Source: Phocoena phocoena (Eukaryota; Chordata; Mammalia; Artiodactyla; Phocoenidae). Taken from it: a stretch of DNA of 64,000 nt. Positions 21,716 to 33,134 of the stretch are shown piece by piece (position 1 is the stretch's first letter; the number at the start of each line of letters is the position of its first letter). The DNA is taken from positions 7,322,501 through 7,386,500 of the forward strand of contig NC_089222.1 of NCBI RefSeq assembly GCF_963924675.1, in the 5' to 3' direction. The notes below the pieces were generated by a model, which worked only from the letters and a program-made list of their open reading frames with translations, made no database searches and was not told the DNA's origin. A program made the translations under genes and the position numbers.

Positions 21716-23741
21716 GGAAGAGAGGGGGAAGATGGCGGAAGAGTAAGATGCGGAGATCACCTTCCTCCCCACAGATATATCAGAAATACATCTACACGTG
21801 GAACAACTCCTACAGAACACCCACTGAACGCTGGCAGAAGACCTCAGATTTCCCAAAAGGCAAGAAACTCCCCCATGTACCTGGGTAGGGCAAAAGAAAA
21901 AAGAATATACAGAGACAAAAGGATAAGGATGCGACATGCACCAGTGGGAGGGAGCCGTGAAGGAGGAAAGGTTTCCACACTCTAGAAGCCCCTTTGTGGG
22001 CGGAGACTGTGGGTGGTGGAGGGGGGAGCTTCGGAGCCATTGAGGAGAGCACAGCAACAGGGGTGCAGAGGGCAAAGTGGAGAGATTCCCGCAGAGAGGA
22101 TCGGTGTCGACCGGCACTCACCAGCCCGAGAGGCTTGTCTGCTCACCCGCCAGGGTGGGCGAGGCTGGGAGCTGAGGCTTGGGCTTCGGTCAGAGCGCCA
22201 GGAGAGGACTGGGGCTGGCGGCATGAACACAGCCTGCAGGGGGTTAGTGCACCATGGCTAGCCAGGAGGGAGTCTGGGGAAATGTCTGGACCTGACAAAG
22301 AGGCGAGAGATTTTTTCTTCCCTCTTTGTTTCCTGGTGCGGGAGGAGAGGGGATTAAGAGCGCTGCTTAAAGGAGCTCCAGAGACGGGCGCGAACCTTGG
22401 CTATAAGCGCGGACCCCAGAGACAGGCAAGAGACGCTAAGGCTGCTGCTGCTGCCACCAAGAAGCCTGTGTGTGAGCACAGGTCACTACCAAACTCCCCT
22501 TCTGGGGAGCCTGTGTAGCCCGCCATTGCCAGGGTCCATGGATCCAGGAACAACATCCCCGGGAAAACGTACGGTGTGCCACAGGCTGGTACAACGTCAC
22601 GCAGGCCTCTGCCGCCGCAGGCCCACCCCGCACTCCGTGCCCCTCCCTCCCCCCGGCCTGAGTGAGCCAGAGCCCCCGAATCAGCGGCTCCTTTAACCCC
22701 ATCCTGTCTGAGCAAAGAACAGATGCCCTCCGGCAACCTACACGCAGAGACGGGGTCAAATTTAAATCTGAGCCCTGGGAGCTGTTCAGACAATGAAGAG
22801 AAAGGGAAATCTCTCCCAGCAGCCTCAGGAGCAGCGGATTAAATCTCCACAATCAACTTGATATACCCTGCATCTGTGGAATACCTGAATAGACAACGAA
22901 TCATCCCAAATTGAGGAGGTGGACTTTGAGAGCAAGATTTATTATTTTTTCCCCTTTTCCTCTTTCTGTGAGTGTGTGTGTGTATGCTTCTGTGTGAGAT
23001 TTTGTCTGTATAGCTTTGCTTTCACCATTTGTGCTAGGGTTCTATCTGTCCATTGTTTTTTTTTGTTTGTTTTTATTTACTTTCAAAAAAATTTTTTTCT
23101 TAATAATTATTTTTTATTTTAATAACTTTATTTTATTTTATCTTACTTTATTTTCTTTTTTTAATCCTATTTTTCTCTCTCTTTCTTCCTTCCTCTCTTT
23201 CTTTCTTTCTTTCTTAGTTTCTACTTTTTCTCCCTTTTATGAGCTGTGTGGATGAAATGCTCTAGGTGCTGCGGCCAGGAGTCAGTGCTGTGCCTCTGGG
23301 GTGGGAGAGCCAACTTCAGGACACTGGTCCACAAGAGATCTCTCAGCTCCACGTAATATCAAACAGTGAAAATATCCCAGAGAGCTCCATCTCAACACCA
23401 ACACCCAGTTTCACTCAACGACCAGCAAGCTACAGTGCTGGACATCCTATGCCAAACAACTAGCAAGACAGGAACACAACACCACCCATTAGCAGAGAGG
23501 CTGCCTAAAATCATAATACGGTCACAGACACACCAAAACACACTACCAGACGTGGACCTGCCCACCAGAAAGACAAGATCCAGCCTCATCCACCAGAACT
23601 CAGGCACTAGTCCCCTCCACCAGGAAGCCTACACAACCCACTGAACCAACCTGAGCCACTGGGGACAGACACTTAAAACAACAGAAACTATGAACCTGCA
23701 GCCTGCACAAAGGAGACCCCAAACACAGTAAGTTAAGCAAA
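21716..23741 (+). promoter_or_regulatory. L1 5' UTR with CpG-containing block
   Basis: About 2 kb from the element start to the ORF1 ATG. The stretch 21990-22720 is GC-rich with many CpG, unlike the AT-rich surroundings. That composition opens long spurious ORFs on both strands (for example 21994-22518 plus, 22401-22852 minus). A pyrimidine-rich tract follows at 22930-23225 with CTTT units near 23180-23216. Promoter function is known for L1 5' UTRs in general and inferred here. Confidence 0.75.
22930..23225. repeat. Pyrimidine-rich low-complexity tract in L1 5' UTR
   Basis: T-rich and C/T-rich sequence with GT repeats at about 22972-22984 and CTTT/TTTC units at about 23180-23216. It is equivalent to the purine tract at 15695-16130 in the minus-strand copy. 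Confidence 0.85.
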
Positions 23742-24634
23742 ATGAGAAGAAAGAAAAACACACAGCAGATGAAGGAGCAAGATAAAAACTCACCAGACCT
23801 AAAAAATGAAGAGGAAATAGGTAGTCTACCTGAATAAGAATTCAGAATAATGATAGTAAAGTTATCCAAGATCTTGGAAATAGAAGAGAGAAAATGCAAG
23901 AAACATTTAACAAGGACCTAGAAGAACTAAAGATGAAACAAGCAATGATGAACAGCACAATAAATGAAATTAAAAATACTCTAAAAGAGATCAATAGCAG
24001 AGTAACTGAGGCAGAAGAACAGATACGTGACCTGGAAAATAAAATAGTGGAAATAACTACTGCAGAGCAGAATAAAGAGAAAAGAATGAAAAGAACTGAG
24101 GACAGTCTCAGAGACTTCAGGGACAACATTAAACGCACCAACATTCGAATTATAGGGGTTCCAGAAGAAGAAGAGAAAAAGAAAGGGACTGAGAAAATAT
24201 TTGAAGAGATTATAGTTGAAAACTTCCCTAATATGGGAAAGGAAATAATTAATCAAGTCCAGGAAGCACAGAGAGACCCATACAGGATAAATCCAAGGAG
24301 AAATATGCCAAGGCACATATTAATCAAACTGTCAAAAATTAAATACAAAGAAAACATATTAAAAGCAGCAAGGGAAAAGGAACAAATAACACACAAGAGA
24401 ATCCCCATAAGGTTAACAGCTGATCTTTCAGTTGAAACTCTGCAAGCCAGAAGGGAGTGGCAGGACATATTTAAAGTGATGAAGGAGAAAAACCTACAAC
24501 CAAGATTACTCTACCCGGCAAGGATCTCACTCAGATTTGATGGAGAAATTAAAACCTTTACAGACAAGCAAAAGCTGAGAGAGTTCAGCACCACCAAACC
24601 ACCTTTACAACAAATGGTAAAGGATCTTCTCTAG
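23742..24634 (+). pseudogene. L1 ORF1 pseudogene, mostly readable
   Basis: ORF1 starts at ATG 23742 (MRRKKNTQQMKEQDKNSP). It hits an in-frame stop near 23838 after 'EEEIGSLPE', then changes frame before 23894. From 23894 to the stop at 24634 there are 246 open codons. They hold the coiled-coil heptads (EINSRVTEAEEQIRDLENKI), the RNA-recognition part (TNIRIIGVPEEEEKKKGTE, INQVQEAQRDPYRINPRRN) and the C-terminal domain (ILKAAREKEQ, WQDIFKVMKEKNLQPRLLYP). ORF1p binds L1 RNA as a trimer. The N-terminal lesion makes this copy non-functional as written, although the RNA-binding half is open. Confidence 0.93.
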
Positions 24635-24692
24635 GCAAGAAACACAAGAGAAGGAAAAGACCTACAATAACAAACCCAAAACAATTAAGAAA

Positions 24693-27600
24693 ATGGGAAT
24701 AGGAACATACATATCGATAATTACCTTAAATGTAAATGGACTAAATGTTCACACTAAAAAGACACAGACTGGCTGAATGGATACAAAAACAAGACCCATA
24801 TATATGCTGTCTACAAGAGACCCACTTCAGACCTAGGGACAGATACAGACTGAAAGTGAGGGGATGGAAAAAGATATTCCATGCAAATGGAAACCAAAAG
24901 AAAGCTGGAGTAGCAATTCTCATATCAGAAAATAGACTTTAAAATAAAGACTATTAGATGAGACAAAGAAGGACACTACATAATGATCAAGGGATCGATC
25001 CAAGAAGAAGATATAACAATTGTAAATAGTTATGCACCCAACATAGGAGCACCTCAATACAAAAGGCAAATACTAACAGCCATAAAAGGGGAAATTGACA
25101 GTAACACATTCATAGTAGGGGACTTTAACACCCCACTTTCACCAATGGACAGATCATCGCAAATGAAAATAAATAAGGAAACACAAGCTTTAAATGATAG
25201 ATTAAACAAGATGGACTTAATTGATATTTATAGGACAGTCCATCCAAAAACAGCAGAATACATATTTTTCTCAAGTGCTCATGGAACATTCTCCGGGATA
25301 GATCATATCTTGGGTCACAAATGAAGCCTTGGTAAATTTAAGAAAATTGAAATTTTATCAAGTATCTTTTCCAACCACTACGCGACGAGACTAGATATCA
25401 ATTACAGGAAAAGGTCTGTAAAAAATACAAACATATGGAGGCTAAACAATACACTACTTAATAACGAAGTGACCACTGAAGAAGTCAAAGAGGAAATTAA
25501 AAAAAACCTAGAAACAAATGACAATGGAGACACGACGACCCAAAATCTATGGGATGCAGCAAAAGCAGTTCTAAGAGGGAAGTTTATAGCAATACAATCC
25601 TACCTTAAAAAACAGGAAACATCTCGAATAAACTACCTAAACTTGCTCCTAAAGCAATTAGAGAAAGAAGAACAAAAATCACCAAAGTTACCAGAAGGAA
25701 AGAAATCATAAAGATCAGATCAGAAATAAATGAAAAAGAAATGAAGGAAACAATAGCAAAGATCAATAAAACTAAAGGCTGGTTCTTTGAGAAGATAAAC
25801 AAAATTGATAAACCATTACCCAGACTCATCAAGAAATAAAGGGAGAAAACTCAAATCAATAGAATTAGAAATGAAAAAGGAGAAGTAACAACTGACACTG
25901 CAGAAATACAAAAGATCATGAGAGATTACTACAAGGAACTCCATGCCAATAAAATGGACAACCTGGAAGAAATAGACAAATTCTTAGAAATGCACAAGCT
26001 GCCAAACTGAATCAGGAAGAAAGAGAAAACATGAACAGACCAATCACAAGCACTGAAATTGAAACTGTGATTAAAAATGTTCCATCAAACAAAAACCCAG
26101 GACCAGATGGCTTCACAGGCGAATTCCATCAAACATTTAGAGAAGAGCTAACCCCTATCCTTCTAAAACTCTTCCAAAATGTAGCAGAGGGAGGAACACT
26201 CCCAAACTCATTCTACGAGGCCACCATCATCCTGATACCAAAACCAGACAAGGATGTCACAAAGAAAGAAAACTACAGGCCAATATCACTGATGAACATA
26301 GAAGCAAATACTATTGAACATAGATTGCAAATACTGTTGATGCAAATACTCAACAAAATACTAGCAAACAGAATCCAACAGCACATTAAAAGGATCATAT
26401 ACCATGATCAAGTGGGCTTTATTCCAGGAATGCAAGGATTCTTCAATATACACAAATCAATCAATGGGATGCACCATATTAACAAACTAAAGGAGAAAAA
26501 ACACATGGTCATCTCAATAGATGCAGAGAAAGCTTTTGACAAAATTCAACACCCATTTATGATAAAAACCCACTAGAAAGTAGGCATAGAGGGAACTTTC
26601 CTCAACATAATGAAGGCCATATATGACAAACGCACAGACAACATCGTCCTCAATGGTGAAAAACTGAAAGCATTTCCACCAAGATCAGGAACAAGACAAG
26701 GTTGCCCACTCTCACCACTCTTATTCAACATAGTTTTGGAACTTTTAGCCACAGCAATCAGAGAAGAAAAGGAAATAAAAGGCATCCAAACTGGAAAAGA
26801 AGAAGTAAAGTTGTCACTGTTTGCAGATGACATGATACTATATATAAAGAACCCTAAAGATGCTACCAGAAAACTACTAGAGATAATCAATGAATATGAT
26901 AAAATAGCAGGATACAAAATTAATGCACAGAAATCTCTGGCATTCCTATAAACTAATGATAAAAAATCTGAAAGACAATTTAAGGAAACACACCCATATA
27001 CCATTGCAACAAAAAGATTAAAATATCCAGGAATAAACTTACCTAAGGAGACAAAAGACCTGTATGCAAAAACTTATGAGACACTTGAAAGAAATTAAAG
27101 ATAATATAAATAGATGGAGAGATATACCATGTTCTTGGATTGGAAGAATCAACATTGTGAAAATGACTCTACTATCCAAAGAAATCTACAGATTCAATGC
27201 AATTCCTATCAAACTACCACTGGCATTTTTCACAGAATTAGAACAAAAAATCCACAATTTGTATGGAAACACAAAAGACCCTGAATAGCCCAATCAATCT
27301 TGAGAAAGAAAAACGGAGCTGGAGGAATCAGGCTCCCTGACTTCAGACTATACTACAAAGCTACACTAATCAAGACAGTATGGTACTGGCACAAAAACAG
27401 AAATATAGATCAATGGGACAGGATTGAAAGCCCAGAGATAAACCCACGCACATATGGTCACCTTATCTTTTATAAAGGAGGCAGGAATGTACAGTGGAGA
27501 AAGGACAGCCTCTTCAATAAATGGTGCTGGGAAAACTGGACAGGTACATGTAAAATTATGAGATTAGAACACTCCTTAAGACCATACACAAAAATAAGCT

Positions 27601-28540
27601 CAAATTGGATTAAATACCTAGATGTAAGGCCAGGGACTATCAAACTCTTAGAGGAAAACATAGGTAGAACACTCTATGACATAAATCACAGCAAGATCCT
27701 TTTTGACCCATCTCCTAGAGAAATGGAAATAAAAACAAAAATAAACAAATTTGACCTAATGACACTTCAAAGCTTTTGCACATCAAAGGAACCATAAACA
27801 AGACCAAAAGACAACCCTCAGAATAGGAGAAAATATTTGCAAATGAAGCAACTGACAAAGGATTAATCTCCAAAATTTACAAGCAGCTCATGCAGCTCAA
27901 TAAAAAAAAAACAAACAACCCAATCCAAAAATGGGCCGAAGACCTAAATAGATATTTCTCCAAAGAAGATATACAGACTGCTAACAAACACATGAAAGAA
28001 TGTTCAACATCATTAATCATTAGAGAAATGCAAATCAAAACTACAATGAGATATTATCTCACACCAGTCAGAATGGCCGTCATCAAAAAATCTAGAAAGA
28101 ATAAATGCTGGAGAGGGTGTGGAGTAAAGGGAACAGTCTTGCACTGTTGGTGAGATTATAAATTGATACAGCCACTATGCAGAACAGTATGGAAGTTCCT
28201 TAAAAAACTACAAATAGAACTACCATACGACCCAGCAATCCCACTACTGAGCATATACCCTGAGAAAACCATAATTCAAAAAGAGTCATGTACCAAAATG
28301 TTCATTGCAGCTCTATTTACGATAGCCAGGAGACGGAAACAACCTAAGTGTCCATCATCAGATGAATCGATAAAGAAGATATGGCACATATATTCAATGG
28401 AATATTACTCAGCCCTAAAAAGGAAAGAAATTGAGTTATTGGTAGTGAGGTGGATGGACATAGTGTCTATCATACAAAGTGAAGTAAGTCAGAAAGAGAA
28501 AGACAAATACTGTATCCTAACACATATGTATGGAATTTAA
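24693..28540 (+). pseudogene. L1 ORF2 endonuclease-reverse transcriptase pseudogene
   Basis: ATG at 24693, stop at 28538-28540. Endonuclease pieces lie at 24745-24942 (CLQETHF with the catalytic Glu) and 24983-25324 (GDFNTPLSPMD, SGIDHILGHK). Reverse-transcriptase pieces lie at 26031-26576 ([40 protein letters not shown]) and 26610-26951 ([18 protein letters not shown] and the catalytic FADDMILY). C-terminal blocks follow at 27064-28540. At least eight stops or frameshifts separate the blocks. A short extra segment interrupts the RT region near 26308-26350. Key catalytic residues survive, but the protein cannot be made whole. Confidence 0.93.
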
Positions 28541-28915
28541 GAAAAAAAAATGTCATGAAGAACCTAGGGGTAAGACAGGAATAAAGACACAGACCTACTA
28601 GCAAATGGACTTGAGGATATGGGGAGGGGGAAGTGTAAGCTGTGACAAAGTGAGAGAGTGACATGGACATATATACTTTACCAAACGTAAGGTAGAAAGC
28701 TAGTGGGAAGCAGCCACATAGCACAGGGAAATCAGCTCGGTGCTTTGTGACCACCTAGAGGGGTGGGATAGGGAGTGTGGGAGGGAGGGAGACACAAGAG
28801 GGATGAGATTTGGGAACATATGTATATGTATAACTGAGTTACTTTGTTATAAAGCAGAAACTAACACACCATTGTAAAGCAATTATACTCCAATAAAGAT
28901 GTAAAAAAAAAAAAA
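28541..28915 (+). other. L1 3' UTR with first polyadenylation site
   Basis: Typical 3' UTR of this L1 family, including the G-rich 'ggatatggggagggggaagtg' and 'gggataggg' tract. It ends in AATAAA at 28892-28897 and 13 A at 28903-28915. The short homogeneous A tail is followed directly by unrelated DNA with no target duplication. Confidence 0.9.
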
Positions 28916-29619
28916 GCAATGTTGAAATGACTATCCTTTCCTAGTTAAATTATCTTGGCCCCTTGTCTGAAAATGAACAGGCTACATAGAATGGGTCTTT
29001 TGTAATCTGTCCCAATTTGTCTACCCTAACACCAATACACCCAGTCTTGATTACTGTTAATGTATACTGTCTTGAAATCAGATATTATAAGTCCTCCAAT
29101 TTGTTTTTACTTTGTCAAAATTGCTTTGACCATTCTAGGTCTTTTGTATTTCTATATAAATTTGAGATCAGTTTGTCACTTTCTACAAAAAGTAGCCTGC
29201 GGATATTTTGACTAGAATTGCAGTTTTGGAAGAATGTTTGTAGAGAATCGATAGCCATATCGAGTGTTGCAATTCATAATCATCATATATCTCTCCAGTC
29301 ATTTAGTATTCTTTATTTCTCTCAGGAAATGTTATGTATTTTATCATTTGTTAAATTTATTTTTTGAGACTTTATATAATTTGTTAAATGTATTCCTTAA
29401 ATGACATTGCAAATGGAATTGCTTTAATTTGAATTTCCAATTAATATTCATATATAAACTAAATTAATTTTTAAATGTATCCTGTGAACTTGCTAAAGTC
29501 ACTTATTAATTCTAGTAGATTGTTTTGGAGATTCCTGAGAAATTTTTTAGTAGATGGCATGATTTAAAAATAAAGACAGATTTACTTTTTCCTTTCTAAA
29601 AAACAAAACAAAACAATAC
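28916..29619 (+). other. Putative L1-transduced 3' flank with second poly(A)
   Basis: These bases lie between the L1's own tail and the matching target duplication. They contain an old minus-strand L1 ORF2 fragment at about 28925-29560. That fragment is not collinear with the ancient LINE found on both sides of the insertion. AATAAA at 29569-29574 precedes the A-rich tail at 29598-29619 by 23 bases. The simplest reading is read-through past the weak first poly(A) signal at the source locus. Confidence 0.75.
28925..29565 (-). mobile_element. Old L1 ORF2 fragment inside the transduced segment
   Basis: Minus-strand old L1 text: 'gattactgttaatgtatactgtcttg', 'cattctaggtcttttgtatttc', 'ttctttatttctctcag' and 'cttgctaaagtcacttattaattctag'. 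The two full-length L1s have the same protein region in better shape, for example at 11395-11520. Confidence 0.7.
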
Positions 29620-29631
29620 AAAACTAATGAG

Positions 29632-30530
29632 TTGATTAATTATCATTCTTCTCTGGTGATCAATCTCTTTTGAATGATTTTCAAATCATGGATGTAATAT
29701 ACATTATGCTCTGAATCTCTTGCCTTATTACTATTTTTGGTTTACAAATTATATTAATTTTGACCATGAGAGCCTCTTTAAATTTGTCTTTTGAATTCTT
29801 TGACCCAAATCTAGAGGTCATTGGTAACTTCCTTGCTGTAAGATTTGTAAAGCTTGCCCATACTTAAACACTTATTTCATCAGATTTGAAATCAGCAATT
29901 TCTACAACTGTCCTGGCTCCTTGTGATGTGACCACAATTTGGAAATTCAGCATACTCACTGCTTCTGAGTTATTTGTTGTTTTTCATCCTCTTCATTGGA
30001 TAGATCAAGAGCTATATTTGTGATGCCATAAGTAATGAAATCATGTGGCTACTTTATAAGATCTTTACATAACTTCTATCTTACATTTTCATCTACTCCC
30101 TTCAATGCTGAAAAATTCCAGTTGTCAAGGACACTGAAGATGCTAGAATTAAAATATTACATAATTACCCATTAATTTTATCTCACATTACACATAGTGA
30201 ATCAAAATTATAATAGTGACAACTACCACTAGTAATATGATTGCCAAAAACTCTATACATTTTTATTTTGCAGTCTTTCTTATAATTCAACATAATACCT
30301 TAGTGAGTATTATCAAATTAATGTGTTCCACGTGACTTAGACTAATCCCTTTCTATGCTTCCAAGTATATGCCTTGGTTTAGTTCACATAATGAATCATT
30401 TCAGAAATTTAAAATATTTTTAATAGTTTCATTTTTACTTAAAATTTTTGCATAGTTCCAAGTTAAGTCTTGGAAATAGGTCACATTTAAAGAAGAGCAA
30501 ACTCTATCCCTGTTCTGTCTACTCTATTCC
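29632..30530 (-). mobile_element. Ancient L1M-type LINE 3' region, right half
   Basis: Continues the element seen at 20715-21703. The block order is 'caaatcatggatgtaatatac', 'gaccatgagagcctctttaaatttg', 'ggtaacttccttgctgtaag', 'gaaatcagcaatttctac' and 'tgtcctggctccttgtgatg'. Its presence on both sides shows that the young L1 and its extra 3' flank went into this older element. Confidence 0.6.
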
Positions 30531-30589
30531 CTCCCTCTCTTACAAGTTCATTCATTCACTTATTATTTTATGATTTATCCTTCCATCGT

Positions 30590-31725
30590 TTTTTAGGAAT
30601 ATCCCTCTTTAGATGAGAGTAGCACATTATATTTTAGTATATGGTTTGTCTTAGGGAGTTTTGCATTTTTGTTCCTATGTTTGCTTTAATATTAACATCA
30701 TTTTCTGGTATCCTTTCAAGAATTATTTTCTATTGGTGCTTTGCTAAGAAGATTGAAAATATCTAATAAACTTTTCTTCCCCTACTCCACACTCTCCCAT
30801 ATCATAGAATTTGAAGTAATATCATTTTACTTTCAGGTAATAACTGTTATTATATATTTTGACATGCTCTTTCCATTGTCCTCTTATTTTTTTTTATAAT
30901 TTAACCATATGTTTTGTCAAAGCATATCCCTATGATACACAATTTATCCCACATAACCATAGTTTATTCTTAGTTCCAAATGCAATGTTTTTATATACTC
31001 ATGATATTTTTTATCTATATTCTTCCAATTATTTTGGTAATCTAAAGTTCATTTTTAGTGGATTTTTTATAAAAGTCTCATGAGACTAAAATTCTCTGGG
31101 ATTTTGCATTTTGATAACTTTAATTCTGCTTTTATTTTGAAAATCAGTTTGTCAAGATATCATATACTTGATTCACACATTCTTTCCTTGAATAAACATT
31201 GGCAACTGACGTAGAGTTGTTATTAAAAAGTTCTGATGACATGATGATCTTTCTCTCATAAGTGATTTATTTGGAGGTCTTCATTTTTATTTCAAAAGAG
31301 TATTTTAAACTTTATTGTTGTGTTTTACTAGGCTAAGTCTCAGAATTGATCATTCTAGTGACTTTTCAATTTCTTAAATATTTGTTATTAGTATTTGTGT
31401 CCTTCAATTTTTCTTCTTTTGAAATTCCTATCACACATATGTTGGATCTTCTTTGCATATGTTTTACATTTACCATTTCCTTCCAAATCCTGAGGTGTGT
31501 TACTTCTTTTCCACTTTTAATATTCTTCCTTTTCAACTTCTATTTAGCTTGAGGAATTATCTGTTGTTTAAATTCCTGTTTATGCTTTTTCTACTTTAAT
31601 ACTAATTTCTGAAATATTTTTATTTTATTCTAATTTTTTCTTGATTTCTGTAATTTCATTCCTGATTTTCCCTAATTGTAATTTGTGTTGTTCTTTCATG
31701 ATTTTTTGGGCAGTCCCAACTTGTG
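30590..31725 (-). mobile_element. Very old L1/HAL1-like sequence
   Basis: T-rich text with ORF1-like remnants on the minus strand: 'gaaattcctatcacacatatgttgg' at about 31420, then 'catttaccatttccttcc'. This resembles the ORF1 end of L1 or HAL1 elements. Boundaries and subfamily are unclear. ORFs at 30859-31083 and 31346-31552 are T-rich chance frames. Confidence 0.45.
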
Positions 31726-32356
31726 CAATAAGGAAAGAAAAGAAAAGCAAAAAGTATATAGAGAAGACTGTCAGCAAGTCTATTTGGCCTCATGCCAGGG
31801 CCAAAATCTCAACCTAGCTCTTTTTTATTAGTCATAAAATTGATATTAACATATTTACATATCTATCTGATAATAACTTTTTTTGGTTCTATACAAGGCA
31901 GAAAATTCCAACACAAGTATACTATATATATTATGAATATGTAAGGATAAGACTGTCTTTGTGTGGATAAATAGTTTGGATTGGGTCCCTCTGGTTGGAG
32001 GGGTACTGGCTTGGAGCTAAAGAAAGAAATTGTGAAATTGTTCATTGCCAGTCATGAGCTAAGGAGTGTGAGTTATTCAAATATGCACCTGAGAGTCATG
32101 TAATTCAAATATACACCTGAGAGCCATCATTATGTAGAAATAACAATCTCTACATCTGAAAAACAAAAGTTAAATGTCAGTCAATATGAGTGAACCAACT
32201 AAAGAGAAGACTGAAAGAATAATTGTTATAATGAGATTCCTGAGAATATACACAATTGGCTCTACTGCCTGTGGAAAGAAAAAAAAACATGTTCCCTACT
32301 GTAACTGGGTGGCAAAAGAGAGGATAGTTGTCAGATTTGTAGGTCTGGTAGCAAGA
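31726..32356. other. Unassigned DNA with a short tandem duplication
   Basis: A purine-rich piece at about 31727-31765 resembles an L1 ORF2 fragment, but it is too short to call. A 28-base unit is tandemly duplicated at 32075-32102 and 32103-32130 with four differences. Confidence 0.5.
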
Positions 32357-33134
32357 AGATGAGACCATTCCCAGCTAATGGGCTTTTGATACAGCCACTA
32401 TGGAGAACAGTAAGGAGGTTCCTTAAAAATAGAACTACCATATGACCCAGCAATCCCACTATTGGACATATACCCTGAGAAAACCATAATTCAAAAAGAG
32501 TCATGTATCATAATGTTCATTGCAGCTCTATTTACAATAGTCAGGAAGTAACCTAAGTGTCCATTGACAGATGAATGGATAAAGAAGATGTGGCACATAT
32601 ATACAATGGAATATTACTCAGCCATAAAAATAAATGAAATTGAGTTATTTGTAGTGAGATGGGTGGACCTAGAGTCTGTCATATAGAGTGAAGTAAGTCA
32701 GAAAGAGAAAAACAAGTACCATATGCTAACACATATATATGGAATCTAAAAAAAAAACCAAAAAGTTCTGACAAAATTAGGGGCAGGACAGGAATAAAGA
32801 CACAGATATAGAGAATGGACTTGAGGACATGGGGAGGAAGAAGTGTAAGCTGGGACGAAGTGAGAGAGTAGCATTGACATATATACATTACCAAATGAAA
32901 AATAGATAGCTAGTGGGAAGCAGCAGCATCACACAGGGAAATCAGCTCAGTGCTGTGTGACGACTTAGAGGAGTGGGATTGGGAGGGTGGGAGAGAGGTG
33001 CAAGAGGGAGGGGATATGGGGATATATGTATACATATAGCTGATTCACTTTGTTGTACAGCAGAAACTAACACAACGTTGTGAAGCAATTATACTCCAAT
33101 AAAGTTGTTAAAAAAAAATAGAGGTGAGACCATT
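32357..33134 (+). mobile_element. 5'-truncated L1 with TSD and short 5' filler
   Basis: L1 sequence starts at about 32388 ('gatacagccactatgg') and runs through the ORF2 end and 3' UTR to AATAAA and an A tail near 33111-33119. The flanks agatgagaccatt (32357-32369) and aggtgagaccatt (33122-33134) match at 12 of 13 bases. About 18 bases between the left duplication and the L1 start (32370-32387) do not match L1. They look like filler added at the 5' junction. The ORF2 fragment is broken by a small deletion near 32425. Confidence 0.9.

Larger units (their letters stand above)
21704..29631 (+). mobile_element. Full-length L1 with a probable 3' transduction
   Basis: The L1 itself is 21716-28915. 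It has the 5' start 'gatggcggaagagtaaga', a 2 kb 5' UTR, ORF1, ORF2 and a 3' UTR with AATAAA at 28892 and A13. No duplication flanks that tail. A second AATAAA lies at 29569 with an A-rich tail at 29598-29619. The 12-base repeat aaaactaatgag occurs at 21704-21715 and 29620-29631, preceded on the 5' side by tt, giving the TT/AAAA L1 endonuclease site. The unit therefore appears to be L1 plus 682 bases of source-locus flank. Both ORFs are broken. Confidence 0.85.

Noticed and set aside
21994..22518. Long plus-strand ORF of 174 codons, with overlapping minus-strand ORFs to 22852
   Set aside because: Lies in the GC-rich L1 5' UTR. Low-stop composition opens frames on both strands, and none matches L1 ORF1 or ORF2 or a known domain.
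28903..28930. Target duplication right after the first L1 poly(A)
   Set aside because: The sequence gcaatgttgaaatg after the tail has no match before the L1 start. The matching repeat is at 29620 instead.
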